Below are positions 52,421 through 61,555 of a DNA stretch of 64,000 nt, piece by piece (the stretch's first letter is position 1; each line of letters begins with the position of its first letter). The stretch covers positions 1,116,001 through 1,180,000 of the forward strand of contig NZ_JABBYJ010000001.1 of assembly GCF_012932565.1 (NCBI RefSeq), in the 5' to 3' direction. Position numbers and translations under genes: made by a program. A model generated the notes under the pieces. The model was given only the letters and a program-made list of their open reading frames with translations, had not been told where the DNA came from and searched no databases. This DNA is from Sneathiella limimaris. Lineage in GTDB: Bacteria > Pseudomonadota > Alphaproteobacteria > Sneathiellales > Sneathiellaceae.

Positions 52421-53170
52421 GTGAGTAAAGTTTCAGTTGTTACCGGCGCTGGATCCGGTATTGGCCGTGCCGTCGCTTTGGAATTGCTGGCGGCTGGATA
52501 CACAGTCTATCTGGCAGGTCGAACCCTGTCACGATTGGATGAAACTGTTCGTCTGGCAGGCGACACGTCAGGCCGTGCAATTGCAGTTGGTGTTGATGTT
52601 GCCGATCCGGTCAGCGTTACTGAGCTTTTTCAAAAGGTGCGTGAAAAGTCGGGGCGGCTGGATCTTCTGTTTAACAATGCCGGTATTGGCGCCTCACCAG
52701 TTCCGTGTGACGAACTTTCCATCGACTCCTGGGTAAATGTGGTCAACACCAACCTGAACGGATCTTATTTCTGTGCGCGGGAAGCTTTCTCGATCATGCG
52801 TCACCAGGATCCTCAGGGCGGACGGATTATCAATAATGGCTCGATTTCGGCTCATGTACCACGCCCATATAGCGCTCCCTATACGTCTACAAAGCACGCC
52901 ATTACAGGGCTGACGAAGTCCCTGTCGTTGGATGGGCGGGCCTTTAACATCGCTTGCGGCCAGATCGATATTGGAAATGCGGCCACAGATATGACTGAGG
53001 TGATGCAAAAAGGCGTTCCCCAAGCCAATCTAGAGGTCAAGCCCGAGCCCGTTATGGACGTGAGCAATGTCGCATCTGCCGTTCTTTATATGGATAGTTT
53101 ACCTCTTGATGCCAACGTACAGTTCATGACTGTGATGGCAACGGCAATGCCTTATATCGGCAGAGGTTGA
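52421..53170 (+). CDS. Short-chain dehydrogenase/reductase
   Basis: 249 residues from the GTG at 52421, which has AGGAG 6 bases upstream; the ATG at 52415 overlaps that site. [18 protein letters not shown] binds NAD(P), [10 protein letters not shown] is the core, and [16 protein letters not shown] is the YxxxK catalytic unit with Ser in NGSISAHVP. It follows the carboxylate-type MFS gene and converges with a TetR gene, suggesting oxidation/reduction of a substrate taken up by the transporter. Substrate unknown. Confidence 0.88.
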   Translation: MSKVSVVTGAGSGIGRAVALELLAAGYTVYLAGRTLSRLDETVRLAGDTSGRAIAVGVDVADPVSVTELFQKVREKSGRLDLLFNNAGIGASPVPCDELSIDSWVNVVNTNLNGSYFCAREAFSIMRHQDPQGGRIINNGSISAHVPRPYSAPYTSTKHAITGLTKSLSLDGRAFNIACGQIDIGNAATDMTEVMQKGVPQANLEVKPEPVMDVSNVASAVLYMDSLPLDANVQFMTVMATAMPYIGRG

Positions 53171-53782
53171 TCAGTCGCCAAGAATTGTTGCCAGATAGGC
53201 AATTGTCATCTTTGGCATCTCTTCCAAAAGCCTATCAGCTTCCTCTTTTGTGGGAAGTTCATGGGCCGCGCGGGACAAGGATGATGTCAGGGTGACGATC
53301 ACACGAACAATGTTGCGGGCTTCTGCAGGTGAGAAGCCCCGTTCGGTGAGCAGGCCATAATTTGCAAAAAACTCGACCATTTTGTTGGTGGAGCGGGAAT
53401 TCATTTGATCCCATTCTTTGGTCCAGGAAAGAGCCCGACTGAGGCGCTGGTAAAGAATATCTTCGCTATTTATTCGGATAAACGCTTGTTGAACAGCTTT
53501 CACAATATGGCGCCAGTGTGCATGAGAGCTGATTTCCGCATATAGCTCCTGCAATTTTTGGTCCTGTTCATTTACAAGTTGTTCAGCAACCGCCAGTAAA
53601 ACATCATTTTTATCTTCAAAATACTGATATACAGATCCCACAGGAACGCCAGCAGCCTTGGCGATAGAGCTTGTCGTAATATTGGAGATTTCGGCTGTTG
53701 TCGCTAGCTCTCGAGTTGCGGAAATTATTTTTTGCACCCGTTGTCTGGAGCGGGCTTGGGTGGGCTGTTTGCGGTTGTTCAT
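53171..53782 (-). CDS. TetR family regulator
   Basis: 203 residues. Helix-turn-helix IISATRELATTAEISNITTSSIAKAAGVPVGSVYQYFEDKND is at the N-terminus after a Gln/Arg-rich start. It is divergent from the beta-helix/cytochrome pair and convergent with the SDR gene. Its upstream spacer holds a triple ACTTTT/AAAAGT element (53804 to 53828), a candidate binding site shared with the beta-helix promoter. Confidence 0.88.
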   Translation of the reverse strand: MNNRKQPTQARSRQRVQKIISATRELATTAEISNITTSSIAKAAGVPVGSVYQYFEDKNDVLLAVAEQLVNEQDQKLQELYAEISSHAHWRHIVKAVQQAFIRINSEDILYQRLSRALSWTKEWDQMNSRSTNKMVEFFANYGLLTERGFSPAEARNIVRVIVTLTSSLSRAAHELPTKEEADRLLEEMPKMTIAYLATILGD

Positions 53783-53803
53783 ATTTAATCTATACAGCTT
53801 AAT

Positions 53804-53828
53804 ACTTTTTTTAAAAGTGAATACTTTT
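53804..53828. promoter_or_regulatory. Alternating ACTTTT / AAAAGT half-sites
   Basis: ACTTTT (53804 to 53809), AAAAGT (53813 to 53818) and ACTTTT (53823 to 53828) alternate in orientation with spacers of 3 and 4 bases, and AATACTTTT is a 19-bp-spaced direct repeat. This fits overlapping operators for the divergent TetR gene. Confidence 0.45.
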
Positions 53829-53920
53829 CACATTTTGTCTTGACGATAACTCATAAATCGAAAAGACTAATATGTCCATTATTATTTGGGAATACAGCTA
53901 ATAAATAGGGAAGAAAACCT

Positions 53921-55237
53921 ATGCAATCTATCAGGGGGAAGATGCCCGCTACCTTTTTGAGGGTGCAGCGGGGTATGCTGGGAATTATAGCTACAGCTTT
54001 AATCATTTTGTCGGGACCGGTTCTGGCAGACGATGTCATTCGGGTATCGCCGAGCGAAAATGCACAGGAAGAAATTCAGGAGGCGCTCATTCTGGCAGAG
54101 CCAGGTCAGACAATTGAGCTGGCAGCCGGTTTCTATAAGTTAACCGATGGATTATCCCTCGATGTTGCAAATGTGACAGTGAAGGGCGCGGGGATGGATA
54201 AAACCATTCTCTCTTTCAAGGGACAGAAAGGCGGATCAGAAGGGCTGCTGGTTACCTCAGACCAGGTGGTGCTGAGAGATTTTGCTGTTGAGGATTCAAA
54301 AGGTGACGCCGTCAAAGCAAAAGGTGTGGACGGGATCGCCATGATCAATATCCGCACTGAATGGACGGGTGGACCCAAATCTACAAACGGTGCGTATGGG
54401 CTTTATCCAGTTCAGTCCAAAAATGTTTTTATTTATGGATGTGTAGCAATTGGAGCCTCCGACGCTGGGATATATGTCGGACAAAGCGAAGATATAATTG
54501 TCACCAAAAGTCGCGGCGAATTTAATGTGGCTGGGCTTGAGATCGAAAATAGTTACCGCGCTGATGTGTTTGATAATGTCATGACCCGTAACACAGGGGG
54601 ACTGCTGGTTTTTGATTTACCAAATCTGCCCAAACAGGGTGGCCACAATGTTCGGTTTTTCAGAAATAAGTCCTTTGACAATGATACGGATAATTTTGCG
54701 CCAGAAGGAAATATCGTCGGTATCGTGCCGCGCGGAACTGGCATGATTGTCATGGCTAATGAGAATGTGGAGGTTTTTGAGAACGAGTTTTATGGCAACG
54801 ATACTGTGAATATAGTTGTTGCCAGTTATGTGGACGAGTTTGAGGATGAAAACTATCAACCGACTCCTAAAAAAATTCATATCCATCATAACAAATTCGG
54901 AAAATCAGGAATGGATCCAGACCCCGGTCAATTCGGAACCATTTTGCGGGAAACGGTCGGTACTCCGGTACCAGATGTCGTGTGGGACGGAGTTCTCCCT
55001 CTCATGGATTATCTATTCTTTGGGCAGGCCGAAGAAGACAGTCTTGCACTTCATGACAACACGCATCTGGATGGGGTGAAGCCTTATGGGAATGCCAATA
55101 TGATCATGCATGTGGTGGCCCCAATTTTCCATTCTCCGGATTTTGATATGGCGCCATATGCCAAATCCTATCCGTCTTTGCCCGCGGTTGACGTCACCAT
55201 TCGCGGACGACCTGCCATGGAACTGGTTGCTCAATGA
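53921..55237 (+). CDS. Exported right-handed beta-helix protein, first gene of a conserved pair
   Basis: 438 residues. The N-terminus has a hydrophobic stretch GMLGIIATALIILSGPVLA with a probable cleavage site before DDVIRV. Repeated short strands with Asn/Asp/Gly turns follow (for example VTVKGAGMDKTILSFKGQKG, QVVLRDFAVEDSKGDAVKAKG, IIVTKSRGEFNVAGLEIENS), the look of parallel beta-helix repeats. This and the next gene match my recollection of TIGR03805/TIGR03806, a two-gene exported pair of unknown function. The stop overlaps the cytochrome start by 4 bases. Confidence 0.84.
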   Translation: MQSIRGKMPATFLRVQRGMLGIIATALIILSGPVLADDVIRVSPSENAQEEIQEALILAEPGQTIELAAGFYKLTDGLSLDVANVTVKGAGMDKTILSFKGQKGGSEGLLVTSDQVVLRDFAVEDSKGDAVKAKGVDGIAMINIRTEWTGGPKSTNGAYGLYPVQSKNVFIYGCVAIGASDAGIYVGQSEDIIVTKSRGEFNVAGLEIENSYRADVFDNVMTRNTGGLLVFDLPNLPKQGGHNVRFFRNKSFDNDTDNFAPEGNIVGIVPRGTGMIVMANENVEVFENEFYGNDTVNIVVASYVDEFEDENYQPTPKKIHIHHNKFGKSGMDPDPGQFGTILRETVGTPVPDVVWDGVLPLMDYLFFGQAEEDSLALHDNTHLDGVKPYGNANMIMHVVAPIFHSPDFDMAPYAKSYPSLPAVDVTIRGRPAMELVAQ

Positions 55238-56298
55238 AGGGTATCCGCTTTTGGTTGCTGTTGTTCGCAGTAAGTGTGTTGGGGGGTGCGTCTCAGTCGG
55301 TTTGGGCTATTGATCAGAACAAGTTACTGGCGACCAAGCCGGCTCGCACACTCTCGGAATATGGCTTATTCCAAGATGCCGGAGCCAGAAATCAGGCTGA
55401 AGGCCTGGTTCTATATGAATTGAATAATCCCCTTTTCACGGATTACGCCCTGAAAATCCGCTATCTTTATATCCCGAAGGAAAGTGGTCCTGCTACTTAT
55501 CAGGAGGATGGCGTGTTGGAATTTCCAGTGGGGACCGTCCTTGTCAAAACCTTTGCCTATCCCGCCAGCTTTGAACAGCCGGACGCAGATATTCGCTACA
55601 TTGAAACGCGTCTGTTGATCCACAAGAGAGATGGGTGGAAAGCCTATCCTTATGTGTGGAATGAAGAGCAGACCGAAGCCCGTCTTAAGGTTGCTGGAAA
55701 GCGGCTTGAGATTCCAGTGGTCTGGGCAGATGGAAAATCCGACATTATTAATTATGCGGTTCCCAACATGAACCAATGCAAGGGTTGTCATGTAAACGCG
55801 GACAAGGCTTTTACACCAATTGGGCCAAAGGTGCGTAACCTTAACCGACAGGCAAAGGGGAAATCCGAAAATCAATTGGAACTCCTCAGGCAGGCCGGTT
55901 ATTTGAAAGGCGGGCCTGAAAATCTGGAGGAAAGCCCTCGGGTTCCCGAACCCTTTAATCCTGATGACGGGAATTTGCAGGCACGGGCGCGGGCATATCT
56001 TGATGGGAACTGTGCGCATTGTCATTCGCCGGGCCATCCTGCAGATACCAGTGGTCTTTATTTAAACTATGAGGAAAATCGTGAAGTTCATTGGGGCGTC
56101 AATAAGCCCCCCGTTGCAGCTGGCCGAGGAGCAGGCGGATTGCTGGTGGATATCCATCCTGGTGCGCCTGAAAAATCAATTTTGCTGTTTCGGATGGATA
56201 GCACGGATCCTGGGATCATGATGCCGGAGCTTGGAAGGTCTACAATTGATCAAGAAGGCGTGGAGTTAATCCGAAAATTTATTGCGGAAATGAATTAG
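55234..56298 (+). CDS. Exported diheme c-type cytochrome, partner of the beta-helix protein (SO2930/HNE_0200-like)
   Basis: 354 residues. Signal peptide about residues 1 to 25 (KGIRFWLLLFAVSVLGGASQSVWA). Two heme-binding CxxCH motifs: NQCKGCHVNA near residue 186 and GNCAHCHSPGH near residue 260. The segment LSEYGLFQDAGARNQAEGLVLYELNNPLF and the C-terminal PGIMMPELGRSTIDQEGVELI are family-like. ATGA coupling to the beta-helix gene suggests a stable complex in the periplasm or at the outer surface. Function undetermined; electron transfer to a substrate held by the beta-helix is one idea. Confidence 0.85.
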   Translation: MKGIRFWLLLFAVSVLGGASQSVWAIDQNKLLATKPARTLSEYGLFQDAGARNQAEGLVLYELNNPLFTDYALKIRYLYIPKESGPATYQEDGVLEFPVGTVLVKTFAYPASFEQPDADIRYIETRLLIHKRDGWKAYPYVWNEEQTEARLKVAGKRLEIPVVWADGKSDIINYAVPNMNQCKGCHVNADKAFTPIGPKVRNLNRQAKGKSENQLELLRQAGYLKGGPENLEESPRVPEPFNPDDGNLQARARAYLDGNCAHCHSPGHPADTSGLYLNYEENREVHWGVNKPPVAAGRGAGGLLVDIHPGAPEKSILLFRMDSTDPGIMMPELGRSTIDQEGVELIRKFIAEMN

Positions 56299-56318
56299 GC
56301 CCGGAAATCCGGGCCTAA
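56295..56318 (+). terminator. Hairpin overlapping the diheme cytochrome stop codon
   Basis: TAGGCCCGG (56296 to 56304) pairs with CCGGGCCTA (56309 to 56317). The stem is strong but there is no T-run, so termination would be weak or factor-assisted. Confidence 0.5.
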
Positions 56319-56340
56319 ATGTATCTGAGTTTTTCGGGGA

Positions 56341-56571
56341 TCAGAAATATGTCTTGATCTCATCCAATAGCGCCAGACGCTGCCGGCGAAGCTGCTTCTC
56401 GAACCCCTCATCAACGGGTTCGACATTAGTCTCATGCCGATGAATTTCCCGGTTCAGTTTGTGGTAATCCTCAGTCAATTTCGCAAAATGCTGGTCTGTC
56501 TTGTTGAGTTCCTGGATTTTTTCTTTTGCTTCTGGAAACTCTTCGGCCAGTTCGTGCGGTACGTGTGTCAT
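56341..56571 (-). CDS. YdcH/DUF465 family small helical protein
   Basis: 76 residues from the ATG at 56571 (MTHVPHELAEEFPEAKEKI); an ATG four codons earlier is possible. HELAEEFPEAKEKIQELN, DYHKLNREIHRHE and LRRQRLALLDEIKTYF is the DUF465 pattern of two long helices. Such proteins are common small cytosolic proteins of unknown function. Confidence 0.87.
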   Translation of the reverse strand: MTHVPHELAEEFPEAKEKIQELNKTDQHFAKLTEDYHKLNREIHRHETNVEPVDEGFEKQLRRQRLALLDEIKTYF

Positions 56572-56714
56572 GTTATTCACCATCCATATTTAGAATTCGA
56601 CACCCGCATATCACTTCAACTCGCAGCCTCCAGCATTGATTTGCCGCAATGGAGGATCTGATTTCTCATTTTTTGGAACGGAAAATTCGATCGGTTGCCT
56701 CGATTTGGAAATCG

Positions 56715-57647
56715 CTATTCGTGCGTACCACCTTGAAACTTGCCTTTTTTGACAAATTCATCTCCCGGAGCCTTACTCGATTTCAGTTCTCTGTGTGAAA
56801 TGTAGGTCGTTGAGGCGACGACAATTGCCCCGCCGAGCAGAACGAAGTGATCAACTTCTTCTCCAAACAAAACATAGCCAACAATGATTGCCCAGATTAG
56901 CTGCAAGAACCCAAGTGGCTGGGTCACTGTTAAGGGGGCCGCTTCAATAGCGCGTGTCATGGCATAGTGACCGACTGTTGCAAAGAAAGCGGTCAGGAAC
57001 AGCCAGAATAACTCTTCGATTGACGGGGTTTGCCATTGGTAAATGGCACCGGGCAACAAGGCTAGGGTGCATCCGATTGAGAGGAAACTCACAATGACCA
57101 CTGAACGCTCTGTCTCTGTAAGCTTTTTCGCCAGAATAAAGGAGATGGCAAAAAGCGGGGTGGCAGAAAGCTGCGCAAGTTGACCCAGGTTAATATCCTG
57201 AAATCCTGGGCGAAGGATAACCAGTGTTCCTATAAAGCCAAAAACAATTCCCATGATGCGCCGAGCCCTCATTTTCTCACCGAGGAAAAGGGCAGCTCCG
57301 ATGGCGACAAAAATTGGGGAGGCGTATCCAATGGCTGTGACTTCTGCAACCGGAATACGGGCCATGGCATAGAACCACAACATAACCCCAACCGCATGAA
57401 CAATAGCGCGAGCCGAATAGAGTTGAGCGGTTCTTAAGCTCATTTTAAACGGCCAGTACCGAATGATCACTGGGATGGTCATGATAACCGCAAATAAATA
57501 GCGGATAAAGGCAGCTTGGATGCTCGGGATGTTGGAGCCGAGATATCGGATGACACTTGTCATGGCGACAAAGAGGAGGGTCGCTAGGATCATCCACAAG
57601 ACGCCTTGCAACGTTCTGTTGCTCTGGAGTGCTGCTGGAATAGGCAC
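56715..57647 (-). CDS. EamA/DMT-family transporter
   Basis: 310 residues with ten membrane segments in two EamA repeats (LQGVLWMILATLLFVAMTSVIRYLG and the second beginning LAQLSATPLFAISFILAKKLTE). The C-terminal cytosolic tail is charged. The family moves amino acids, nucleotides or drugs. No partner genes. Confidence 0.87.
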   Translation of the reverse strand: MPIPAALQSNRTLQGVLWMILATLLFVAMTSVIRYLGSNIPSIQAAFIRYLFAVIMTIPVIIRYWPFKMSLRTAQLYSARAIVHAVGVMLWFYAMARIPVAEVTAIGYASPIFVAIGAALFLGEKMRARRIMGIVFGFIGTLVILRPGFQDINLGQLAQLSATPLFAISFILAKKLTETERSVVIVSFLSIGCTLALLPGAIYQWQTPSIEELFWLFLTAFFATVGHYAMTRAIEAAPLTVTQPLGFLQLIWAIIVGYVLFGEEVDHFVLLGGAIVVASTTYISHRELKSSKAPGDEFVKKGKFQGGTHE

Positions 57648-57716
57648 AGGGTTTCCTTATTCTTATTATTGAGACAATGTTCCCTGAAAAATCGCCGTCT
57701 GTCTAGTCCGTTCGTT

Positions 57717-58739
57717 TTAAATCCACCAAATTGCGTATTGGCGTTCACAGAAGCCGGGCAGGTTTTGAATTTCAATCTCTGCGCCAGAACTGGTTCTGAT
57801 AATCCCATCGAAATGGCCAAATAGCTGGTGAAAATCGAAGGCCGTTTGGATCTTATCGTTCATTGCCGCGTACTTGCCTTCAGCCGTAAATGTAAGCCGG
57901 GATCCTTCTTCTGATGTGATCAACCAGGGCTTTTCCAGGTCATCTGGATCATATGTAAAAGCAAAGAGGCCGACCTCATGGCTTTTGCCATCAATCCAGA
58001 TCCTGTTTTCACTCCACCCGGTTTCGTTGACCCCATTCGAGACATTGAGCCCTATTAGGTTTCCTGTGGTATCCACACCGGTAATACAGGCCCAGTTCCA
58101 AAAGGTATCAGGCCGCAGAAACCCGGCAGTGAAATCATGATGCGCAGTCAGCGACTGAGACGATAAATCAATATGATTTCCCTGAAAGGTTAGCTCCCCT
58201 TGGGCATGGATGCCGGCCACTTTCTGACAGTAGGTCCAGCCGTTCGGTCCTGTTGGGGTCGTCAGGCGCAAGGTTTCAAACTGATCTTCGGTTTCACTAA
58301 AACTCAAGCGCAGGGACAGCTCATCTCCCGCATCAACCGTTAGCGACTTGCTCATGCTATCCTTGTTCGCGGTGAAGGTGACTGAAAATCCTGGCCTTGA
58401 GAGGGAGGAAATTCCGTCATCTGGGTCGAGGGTGATTTTACCTTCCGCTGGGTCCGTCAGGCGCAGCCCCTTTTTAAGAAGGCTCCCGTCTTTGCGATCA
58501 AACAGATAAAAGAAGGCGGTTTTTTCATTTCCGACAAGCGTGAGAGAGCACCCCCCGATATATGCCTTGCTGGTGAAGCCGATAAAATGAAAATGAACAA
58601 AGCGCCGATGACGTTCTTCTACCGCCAGAAGACGCCGAAATGGATCGCGAAGCGGGTAGTCCTGGTAGTTAATTTCCCCTGCTGGTTTTTTCAAAATGCC
58701 AAAGGGAATCTCACCCGCAGAATTGACCAGTTTCCCCAT
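57717..58739 (-). CDS. DUF2804 family protein
   Basis: 340 residues. The start LVNSAGEIPFGILKKPAGEINYQDYPLRDPFRR and the middle LTAHHDFTAGFLRPDTFWNWACITG with WIDGKSHEVGLFAFTYDPDDLEKPW are typical of DUF2804, a predicted all-beta enzyme-like fold. No signal peptide. Function unknown. It is divergent from phnD, and the spacer carries the Pho box. Confidence 0.8.
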   Translation of the reverse strand: MGKLVNSAGEIPFGILKKPAGEINYQDYPLRDPFRRLLAVEERHRRFVHFHFIGFTSKAYIGGCSLTLVGNEKTAFFYLFDRKDGSLLKKGLRLTDPAEGKITLDPDDGISSLSRPGFSVTFTANKDSMSKSLTVDAGDELSLRLSFSETEDQFETLRLTTPTGPNGWTYCQKVAGIHAQGELTFQGNHIDLSSQSLTAHHDFTAGFLRPDTFWNWACITGVDTTGNLIGLNVSNGVNETGWSENRIWIDGKSHEVGLFAFTYDPDDLEKPWLITSEEGSRLTFTAEGKYAAMNDKIQTAFDFHQLFGHFDGIIRTSSGAEIEIQNLPGFCERQYAIWWI

Positions 58740-58835
58740 TTTTTTCTTCCCTTTTATTTTTGATCTTTACGAATAGCAGAAAATATAAGGCCTTGGCGAT
58801 ATTAGACATAAAAAGCTTGTCGTGCCCGTTTCTCT

Positions 58836-58853
58836 GTGTCATGAATTTGTCAT
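58836..58853 (+). promoter_or_regulatory. Pho box upstream of phnD
   Basis: GTGTCAT-GAAT-TTGTCAT is two 7-bp direct half-sites, each 6 of 7 to the PhoB consensus CTGTCAT, with the standard 4-bp spacer. A TAAAAC (-10-like) lies 10 bases downstream, the normal PhoB-activated geometry. Phosphate starvation is the likely inducer. Confidence 0.85.
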
Positions 58854-58900
58854 TAAAATGAAATAAAACTGAAACATTTCGAAACTTGGGAGGACGAAAT

Positions 58901-59875
58901 ATGATCAGGAAAATTCTGATGGGTGCTGCTGGCGCCTTGATTGCATCCACCTTTATGAGCGGTACAGCAGCAGCGGAAGATTGCCCGCGTGGTACGCTGG
59001 ATGCGCGCTTCTGTGATCGTGATGGTGACCTGCTTGCGGATACACCAACCGATCCATCCAAGCAACTGGATCCGGATACGCTTGTGTTTGCCTACACGCC
59101 CGTTGAAGACCCTGCTGTCTACAAAGAAGCTTGGAGTGATTTCCTGGACCATATGGAAAAAGTGACCGGTAAAAGTGTCGTCTTCTTCCCCGTTCAGAGT
59201 AACGCTGCCCAGATTGAAGCAATGCGCTCTGGTCGGTTGCACATCGCGGGCTTCAATACAGGTTCAAACCCTCTGGCTGTGAACTGTGCGGGCTTTAATC
59301 CGTTCACCATCATGGCTTCCAAGGATGGTAACTTCGGGTATGAGATGGAAATCATCACCTATCCTGGAAGTGGCATTGATAAAGTTGAAGATATCAAAGG
59401 CCAGCAACTTGCCTTTACGTCTCCAACATCAAACTCTGGCTTTAAGGCGCCATCTGCGATCCTGAAAGCGGATTTCAACATGATCCCAGAGCGGGATTTC
59501 GAACCTGCTTTCTCTGGTAAGCATGACAACTCCATCTTGGGTGTTGCCAACAAGGACTACAAAGCCGCTTCTATTGCCAACTCTGTTTTAAGCCGGATGA
59601 TTAAGCGTGATGTGATCAAGCCAGATCAGGTAAAATCCATCTACAAATCCCAAACATTCCCAACAACTGGTTTTGGTGTTGTCTACAACCTGAAGCCAGA
59701 ACTGAAAGCGAAAATCGAAGAAGCTTTCTTCACTTTTGAGTGGGAAGGTACATCCTTGCAGAAGGAATTCGAGAAATCCAACGAAGGTCAATTCCTGAAA
59801 ATGACCTACAAGGAGTTCTGGGATGTGATCCGGAAAATTGACGCTGCAAATGGTGTGAAATACACCTGTAAATAA
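58901..59875 (+). CDS. phnD: Phosphonate/phosphite ABC transporter substrate-binding protein PhnD
   Basis: 324 residues from ATG 58901 with GGGAGGA 6 bases upstream. Signal peptide about residues 1 to 26 (ends AAAED). DPDTLVFAYTPVEDPAVYKEAWSDFLDHMEKVTGK and QSNAAQIEAMRSGRLHIAGFNTG with DIKGQQLAFTSPTSNSGFKAPSAIL are PhnD-type segments. Four cysteines at EDCPRG, RFCDRD, VNCAGF and the C-terminal YTCK could form disulfides. The ligand may be phosphonate, 2-aminoethylphosphonate or phosphite. Confidence 0.9.
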   Translation: MIRKILMGAAGALIASTFMSGTAAAEDCPRGTLDARFCDRDGDLLADTPTDPSKQLDPDTLVFAYTPVEDPAVYKEAWSDFLDHMEKVTGKSVVFFPVQSNAAQIEAMRSGRLHIAGFNTGSNPLAVNCAGFNPFTIMASKDGNFGYEMEIITYPGSGIDKVEDIKGQQLAFTSPTSNSGFKAPSAILKADFNMIPERDFEPAFSGKHDNSILGVANKDYKAASIANSVLSRMIKRDVIKPDQVKSIYKSQTFPTTGFGVVYNLKPELKAKIEEAFFTFEWEGTSLQKEFEKSNEGQFLKMTYKEFWDVIRKIDAANGVKYTCK

Positions 59876-59886
59876 GCATCCAGTCC

Positions 59887-59919
59887 ATGCCGCAGGAGTA
59901 TCCCTTCTGCGGCATTTTT
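59887..59919 (+). terminator. Hairpin between phnD and phnC, possible partial terminator
   Basis: ATGCCGCAG (59887 to 59895) pairs with CTGCGGCAT (59907 to 59915), with TTTTT after it. Partial termination would raise the amount of binding protein relative to the ABC core. Confidence 0.82.
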
Positions 59920-59945
59920 ATATTTAGCGCCCGGTGTAGGTAGTT

Positions 59946-60743
59946 ATGCTTCAAATCGAAAAACTGACCAAGAGATACCCAACAGGGGATCTGGCCCTGA
60001 ACGCTGTCGATCTGACAATTCCGAAAGGGCAGGTGATTGCCCTGATCGGCCCATCAGGTGCCGGTAAAAGTACCCTGATCCGCTGTATCAACAGATTGGT
60101 TGAACCAACAAGTGGCCGTGCAGTTTTGAACGGTGTCAATATCACCAGTCTTGGTAGCCGGGGTCTTCGGAGCGCCCGTCGGAAAATGGGAATGATTTTC
60201 CAGGAATATGCGCTGGTGGAGCGCCTGACAGTCATGGAAAATGTTCTCTCCGGTCGTCTTGGATATGTCGGTTTCTGGAGAAGCCTGTTTCGTAAATATC
60301 CTCAAAAAGACATCGACGAGGCGTTTCGCCTGCTGGATCGGGTTGGCCTTTTGGCGATGGCTGATAAACGAGCGGATGAGCTGTCCGGTGGTCAGCGTCA
60401 ACGGGTAGGTATTGCCCGCGCTCTGATGCAGGATCCGGAGTTGTTGCTGGTCGACGAGCCAACCGCCTCGTTGGACCCAAAAACATCCCGCCAGATCATG
60501 CGTCTGATCTGTGAGCTCTGCGCAGAGCGGGAATTGGCCGCAATTATCAATATTCATGATGTTGCGCTGGCCAAAATGTTCGTCCAGCGGGTTATCGGCT
60601 TGAAGCTGGGCGAATTACAGTTTGATGGGGCCCCTGATGAACTGACCCCAGATGTTCTCACCCGCATCTATGGGGAGGAGGACTGGGAAGCCACGATTGA
60701 AAAAGTCGAAGATGAGGAAGACCTCGAAGAGGCAGCCCAATGA
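59946..60743 (+). CDS. phnC: Phosphonate ABC transporter ATPase PhnC
   Basis: 265 residues. Walker [18 protein letters not shown], signature [33 protein letters not shown], and [16 protein letters not shown]. The PhnC/GltL-type fold is clear. The C-terminus is acidic. It overlaps the first permease gene by ATGA. Confidence 0.92.
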   Translation: MLQIEKLTKRYPTGDLALNAVDLTIPKGQVIALIGPSGAGKSTLIRCINRLVEPTSGRAVLNGVNITSLGSRGLRSARRKMGMIFQEYALVERLTVMENVLSGRLGYVGFWRSLFRKYPQKDIDEAFRLLDRVGLLAMADKRADELSGGQRQRVGIARALMQDPELLLVDEPTASLDPKTSRQIMRLICELCAERELAAIINIHDVALAKMFVQRVIGLKLGELQFDGAPDELTPDVLTRIYGEEDWEATIEKVEDEEDLEEAAQ

Positions 60744-61555
60744 GTGATGTCACACTCGATATGCGGCTGGGGAAACCCTGGAAGAAGCCTCACTTCATCA
60801 AAAATCCGGTCCTCCGTTGGGGACTGATTATTGGCACGCTTGTTTATATCTCGCTGGCGACCGGATCGCTTGAGGTCAACTGGGCGCGGGTTAGCGAAGG
60901 TCTCATCCGGGGCTGGAACTTTATCATTGCCTTCGCAACGCCAGATTTTGTCTCTCGCGGAACTGATATTCGCGATGGCTTGATCGAAAGTGTGATCATG
61001 ACGATCACCTCGACGATTGTCGGGATTGCCATCTCGATCCCTATTGGTCTTGGTGCCGCGCGCAATATTGCGCCTCTGCCGGTTTATCTGGTGTGCCGCG
61101 GTATTGTGGCGCTCTCCCGTGCTTTGAATGAAATCATTGTGGCGATCCTGATGGTGGCCATTTTTGGTTTTGGTCCTTTGGCTGGTTTCATCACCTTGAG
61201 TTTCGCGACCATCGGTTTTCTGGCAAAGCTTATGGCAGAGGATATTGAGGATATGTCCCGCGTTCAGGCGGAGGCTGTGAAATCTACTGGTGCGACATGG
61301 ATGCAGTGGATCAATTATGGTGTTCAGCCACAGGTTTTGCCGCGGTTGGTCGGACTTTCCATGTATCGCCTGGATATCAATTTCCGGGAATCTGCTGTGC
61401 TTGGGCTAGTGGGTGCTGGGGGTATCGGGGCAACCTTGAATACAGCGTTTGATCGGTATGAATTTGATACGGCTGCGGCCATTTTGTTGATCATTATTGG
61501 TACGGTGATGGTTCTGGAATATCTCTCCGGCATCATTAGAAAGAAGGTGCAGTAA
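60740..61555 (+). CDS. phnE: Phosphonate ABC transporter permease PhnE (first)
   Basis: 271 residues. [40 protein letters not shown] is the BPD permease start. The coupling loop [37 protein letters not shown] contains the EAA motif with [23 protein letters not shown] is the final segment. The ATG follows the phnC stop by overlap; the second permease starts at its stop (TAATG). Confidence 0.92.
   Translation: MSDVTLDMRLGKPWKKPHFIKNPVLRWGLIIGTLVYISLATGSLEVNWARVSEGLIRGWNFIIAFATPDFVSRGTDIRDGLIESVIMTITSTIVGIAISIPIGLGAARNIAPLPVYLVCRGIVALSRALNEIIVAILMVAIFGFGPLAGFITLSFATIGFLAKLMAEDIEDMSRVQAEAVKSTGATWMQWINYGVQPQVLPRLVGLSMYRLDINFRESAVLGLVGAGGIGATLNTAFDRYEFDTAAAILLIIIGTVMVLEYLSGIIRKKVQ

Noticed and set aside
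53840-53873. TTGACG followed by TAATAT as a sigma-70 promoter for the beta-helix gene
   Set aside because: The spacing is 22 bases, too long for a convincing promoter.
60054-60557. A 167-codon minus-strand frame inside phnC
   Set aside because: Antisense to Walker A through signature of a certain ABC ATPase; reflects codon bias only.
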